16,159 nt of DNA, from contig CALVJU010000038.1 of the NCBI GenBank assembly GCA_944332375.1, positions 1-16,159 on the forward strand. The letters run 5' to 3'. The notes below the pieces were generated by a model. It ran no database searches, was not told the DNA's origin, and saw nothing but the letters and a program-made list of their open reading frames with translations. Shown here piece after piece: positions 14,562-16,159 of the stretch (position 1 is its first letter; each line of letters starts with the position of its first letter). Made by a program: the position numbers and the translations under genes. Source of the stretch: an uncultured Bacilli bacterium (GTDB lineage Bacteria > Bacillota_I > Bacilli_A > RF39 > UBA660).

Positions 14562-14626
14562 GACTTTACGTGATTCAAAATTTACGATATGCGTTCTGCT
14601 TGTTTTTGCATTTTCCCGATTTTCCC

Positions 14627-14656
14627 TTGACAATATATATATATATATAATAAAGT
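14627..14656 (+). promoter_or_regulatory. Promoter region with (AT)8 repeat before the first paralogue
   Basis: A perfect TTGACA (14627-14632) is followed by eight AT units (14633-14648) running into TATAAT at 14646-14651. That spacer is only 13 bp; the alternative TAAAGT (14651-14656) gives 18 bp but is a weaker box. The second paralogue has the same elements at the ideal 17 bp. Confidence 0.6.
14633..14648. repeat. AT dinucleotide microsatellite, eight units
   Basis: Uninterrupted (AT)8 lies exactly between the -35 hexamer and the -10 region, where each unit gained or lost would change the spacer by 2 bp. Confidence 0.85.
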
Positions 14657-14810
14657 TTGTTTTTCAGGGGTTAATAATATCACTAGCGCACGACTAATTT
14701 GTAATGATAGAATATGAAAGTGATTTAAAAACATGACAAAAAGTGCTAAAGATCTACAATAGAGATCACTTATTATCAACCTCAAAAAAAACAAAGAAAA
14801 TATAATGACA
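14657..14810 (+). other. Long untranslated leader of the first paralogue
   Basis: About 150 nt without a convincing ORF. It contains ATCACT (14679-14684), AAGTGAT (14718-14724) and ATCACTT (14765-14771), so the central element can pair with either flank, the second pairing extending to about 10 bp with G-U pairs. A further 5-bp hairpin, GATCT with AGATC (14751-14767), competes with it. Whether this is regulatory cannot be told by eye. Confidence 0.35.
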
Positions 14811-14825
14811 GGGAGGTGTTATGAA

Positions 14826-15434
14826 ATGAAAAAAGAGTATTCTCAAGAGGAGATCAATGAGATTTTATTATCAAAATCACTAGATGAATTCTATATGGCA
14901 ATTGTTCAAAAAAAAGATAATCCATCCGATGAAACATATCCTATTTATTCGCCATCTTTACTTGATGAGGAATCAAAAGAAATGATGAACCGAGTGAATG
15001 AAGCAGAAAAACAAATTGCGGATTATGAGGCAAATGGCATGTTAGAAGGCATGTTAAAAGATATGGTAGAAGGTATGCTCGCAAATTTGAAAAATTTCAT
15101 ATGGGACAAAGCAAAATTAAAAGGCAAAATGCTTATTACAATGGTTGGAGATCAGGTATATTCTGTAACTGGGAGATCATTTCTTAATCTTGATGGTTGG
15201 GATATTCTCCATTATGAGCCAGTTACAAACTATTATGATGATACTAACGCATGTATTAAAATTTGTACACCAGAGGACGATCCACGCTTGCATGAAGATT
15301 GCGTTACATTAGCTGTAAAAGATGCTTCATATTATAACCAGTATGGAGATGAAATGCTTGCAAGAAGAGATCTTAGTGATGTTACAGCGGATTTCCTTCG
15401 TGAGGTAAGTCAGAAAAAGAAACAGCTTTCATAA
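14826..15434 (+). CDS. Unknown protein, first of two tandem paralogues
   Basis: The 202-residue soluble-looking protein has no signal peptide or membrane span. ATG 14826 is chosen over an in-frame ATG at 14805: it lies 7 bp after GGGAGGTG, and MKKEYSQEEINEILLSKSLD then lines up exactly with the start of the second paralogue. The first 28 residues are 23/28 identical between the two. The C-terminal part (from about 118) is also conserved: HYEPVTNYY, ICTP, DCV, YNQYGDEM and DVTADFLREVSQKK. The middle (about 60-110) differs and here holds a Met-Leu repeat, GMLEGMLKDMVEGML (71-85). I do not recognise the family. It has its own promoter region and terminator. Confidence 0.8.
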   Translation: MKKEYSQEEINEILLSKSLDEFYMAIVQKKDNPSDETYPIYSPSLLDEESKEMMNRVNEAEKQIADYEANGMLEGMLKDMVEGMLANLKNFIWDKAKLKGKMLITMVGDQVYSVTGRSFLNLDGWDILHYEPVTNYYDDTNACIKICTPEDDPRLHEDCVTLAVKDASYYNQYGDEMLARRDLSDVTADFLREVSQKKKQLS

Positions 15435-15450
15435 AGTTGTTTCTTTTTCT
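15416..15450 (+). terminator. Terminator overlapping the 3' end of the first paralogue
   Basis: A 14-bp stem, one G-U included, joins 15416-15429 to 15433-15446 with a CAT loop, followed by T-rich sequence. The 5' arm is the last coding codons and the stop codon is just inside the 3' arm, so translation could interfere with folding. Confidence 0.8.
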
Positions 15451-15499
15451 TTACAAAAAAATACTACGGTATAGTTGCTTCTTCGCCTTTGTGCTTTTC

Positions 15500-15528
15500 T
15501 TGACAATATAAAGAAACGTATATATAAT
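15500..15528 (+). promoter_or_regulatory. Consensus promoter of the second paralogue
   Basis: TTGACA (15500-15505), 17-bp spacer, TATAAT (15523-15528): a perfect sigma-A consensus. The flanks (TTGACAATATA and TATATAATAAA) are shared with the promoter region of the first paralogue, so the promoter was duplicated with the gene. Confidence 0.9.
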
Positions 15529-15560
15529 AAAATTAAATTTTTAGGGGGGGAAAGAATGTA

Positions 15561-16133
15561 ATGAAAAAAGACTATTCGCAACAGGAAATCAATGAAATTT
15601 TACTATCAAAGTCTTTAGACGATTTTTATCTGGCTATTATTCAACAAAGAGAAGAATCATCAGTAGGAGAGTATTCTACTTTTTCTCCATCTTTATTTGA
15701 TAGTGAATCACAAAAGATTTTTGAACAACTTAGTGAAGCAGAAAGTTTATCTGATGATCAAAGAGTAAAAGATTTGATCTTATCTTTTAGGGAATTGTTA
15801 GTTGAATCCGCAGTGGTAAGAGCACAAGAAATTATTATAAACGTCGGAGATAAAATATATGTTCCTAATGAGGGCTCATTTTTAGATCTTCAGAGGTGGA
15901 AAGTGATTCATTATGAACCAATTACAAATTACTATAATCATACTAATGCGCATATTGAAATTTGTACGCCGTGGGAAAATCCAAAATTTTGTGGAGATTG
16001 TGTTGTAATGCATTTAGATGATTTATCGCCTTATAATCAATATGGAGATAAAATGTTTTGGCACGCTAGCAGTGATGATGTCACAGATGATTTTCTCCGT
16101 GAGACAAGCCAGAAAAAGAGATATTTCTCATAA
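15561..16133 (+). CDS. Unknown protein, second of two tandem paralogues
   Basis: This 190-residue paralogue of the preceding gene is 12 residues shorter, the difference falling in the variable middle. Conserved blocks: MKKDYSQQEINEILLSKSLD, FSPSL(F/L), HYEPITNYY, EICTP, DCV, YNQYGDKM and DVTDDFLRETSQKK. No membrane span, signal peptide or known catalytic motif is visible. The ribosome binding site is a run of seven G (15544-15550). ATG 15561 is preceded by a start-stop ATGTAA at 15556, giving ATGTAATG. The gene is monocistronic, between its own promoter and terminator. Function unknown; an immunity, effector or defence-accessory role would be guesswork. Confidence 0.8.
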   Translation: MKKDYSQQEINEILLSKSLDDFYLAIIQQREESSVGEYSTFSPSLFDSESQKIFEQLSEAESLSDDQRVKDLILSFRELLVESAVVRAQEIIINVGDKIYVPNEGSFLDLQRWKVIHYEPITNYYNHTNAHIEICTPWENPKFCGDCVVMHLDDLSPYNQYGDKMFWHASSDDVTDDFLRETSQKKRYFS

Positions 16134-16158
16134 AGATGATGGAAAGATCATCTTTTTT
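16132..16158 (+). terminator. Terminator after the second paralogue
   Basis: AAAGATGAT (16132-16140) pairs with ATCATCTTT (16147-16155) around a 6-nt loop; a T run continues to the window edge. Confidence 0.85.
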
Positions 16159-16159
16159 A

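Noticed and set aside
14582..14794. Open frame on the minus strand, 70 codons
   Set aside because: It runs antisense through the AT-repeat promoter and leader, reads as low-complexity hydrophobic sequence, and has no convincing ribosome binding site.
14801..14806. TATAAT just before the first paralogue as its -10
   Set aside because: There is no -35 at proper spacing, and transcription would begin at the ribosome binding site. The TTGACA at 14627 is the better anchor.

Overview
The window looks like a chromosomal segment of a low-GC Gram-positive (Bacillota, Bacilli-like) bacterium. Evidence: AT-rich DNA, strong AGGAGG-type ribosome binding sites, sigma-A promoters with short 5' leaders, U-tailed hairpin terminators, and the Bacillus-type order radC-mreC-mreD-spoIVFA-spoIVFB-rplU-prp-rpmA. 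TGA is a stop (868-870, 8724-8726) and TGG is Trp, so this is the standard bacterial code and not that of Mycoplasma/Spiroplasma. The spoIVF pair suggests a spore-former or the descendant of one. I cannot name the species.

Layout. 1-870: 3' part of a coiled-coil protein with a C39-like cysteine peptidase domain. 924-3603: mutL and an alpha/beta-hydrolase-fold gene in tandem, closed by a terminator. 3784-6394: its own promoter drives two unrecognised proteins built from tandem helix-turn-helix-like modules resembling sigma-70 region 4. 6460-8151: proS, with a near-consensus promoter and a terminator. 8268-9409: a SPOR-like membrane protein overlapping radC. 9456-10804: mreC-mreD. 10854-12219: spoIVFA-spoIVFB, where the protease appears to start at a non-canonical ATT codon. 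12209-13267: promoter, L21 leader RNA, rplU, prp and rpmA, then a terminator.

From about 13320 the window changes from conserved housekeeping genes to accessory DNA. It has a short structured transcript carrying a strongly primed 9-codon ORF (MWRWLTRFF); a divergent CPBP-family membrane protein followed immediately by a 47-residue single-span peptide; and two tandem paralogues of unknown function. Each paralogue has its own promoter and terminator. The first has its -35 and -10 hexamers separated by an (AT)8 tract, which could be a length-variable switch.

How the genes fit together: mutL and radC relate to DNA maintenance; mreC, mreD and the SPOR-like protein to the envelope; spoIVFA/FB to mother-cell pro-sigma-K processing in sporulation; and rplU/prp/rpmA to ribosome assembly, with Prp trimming the N-terminus of bL27. 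mreB and minCD, which sit in this cluster in Bacillus, are missing here. The best candidates for undescribed biology are the sigma-4-like repeat proteins, the 9-codon structured RNA with its CPBP neighbour, and the switchable paralogue pair. No tRNA, rRNA, CRISPR array or insertion sequence was seen.
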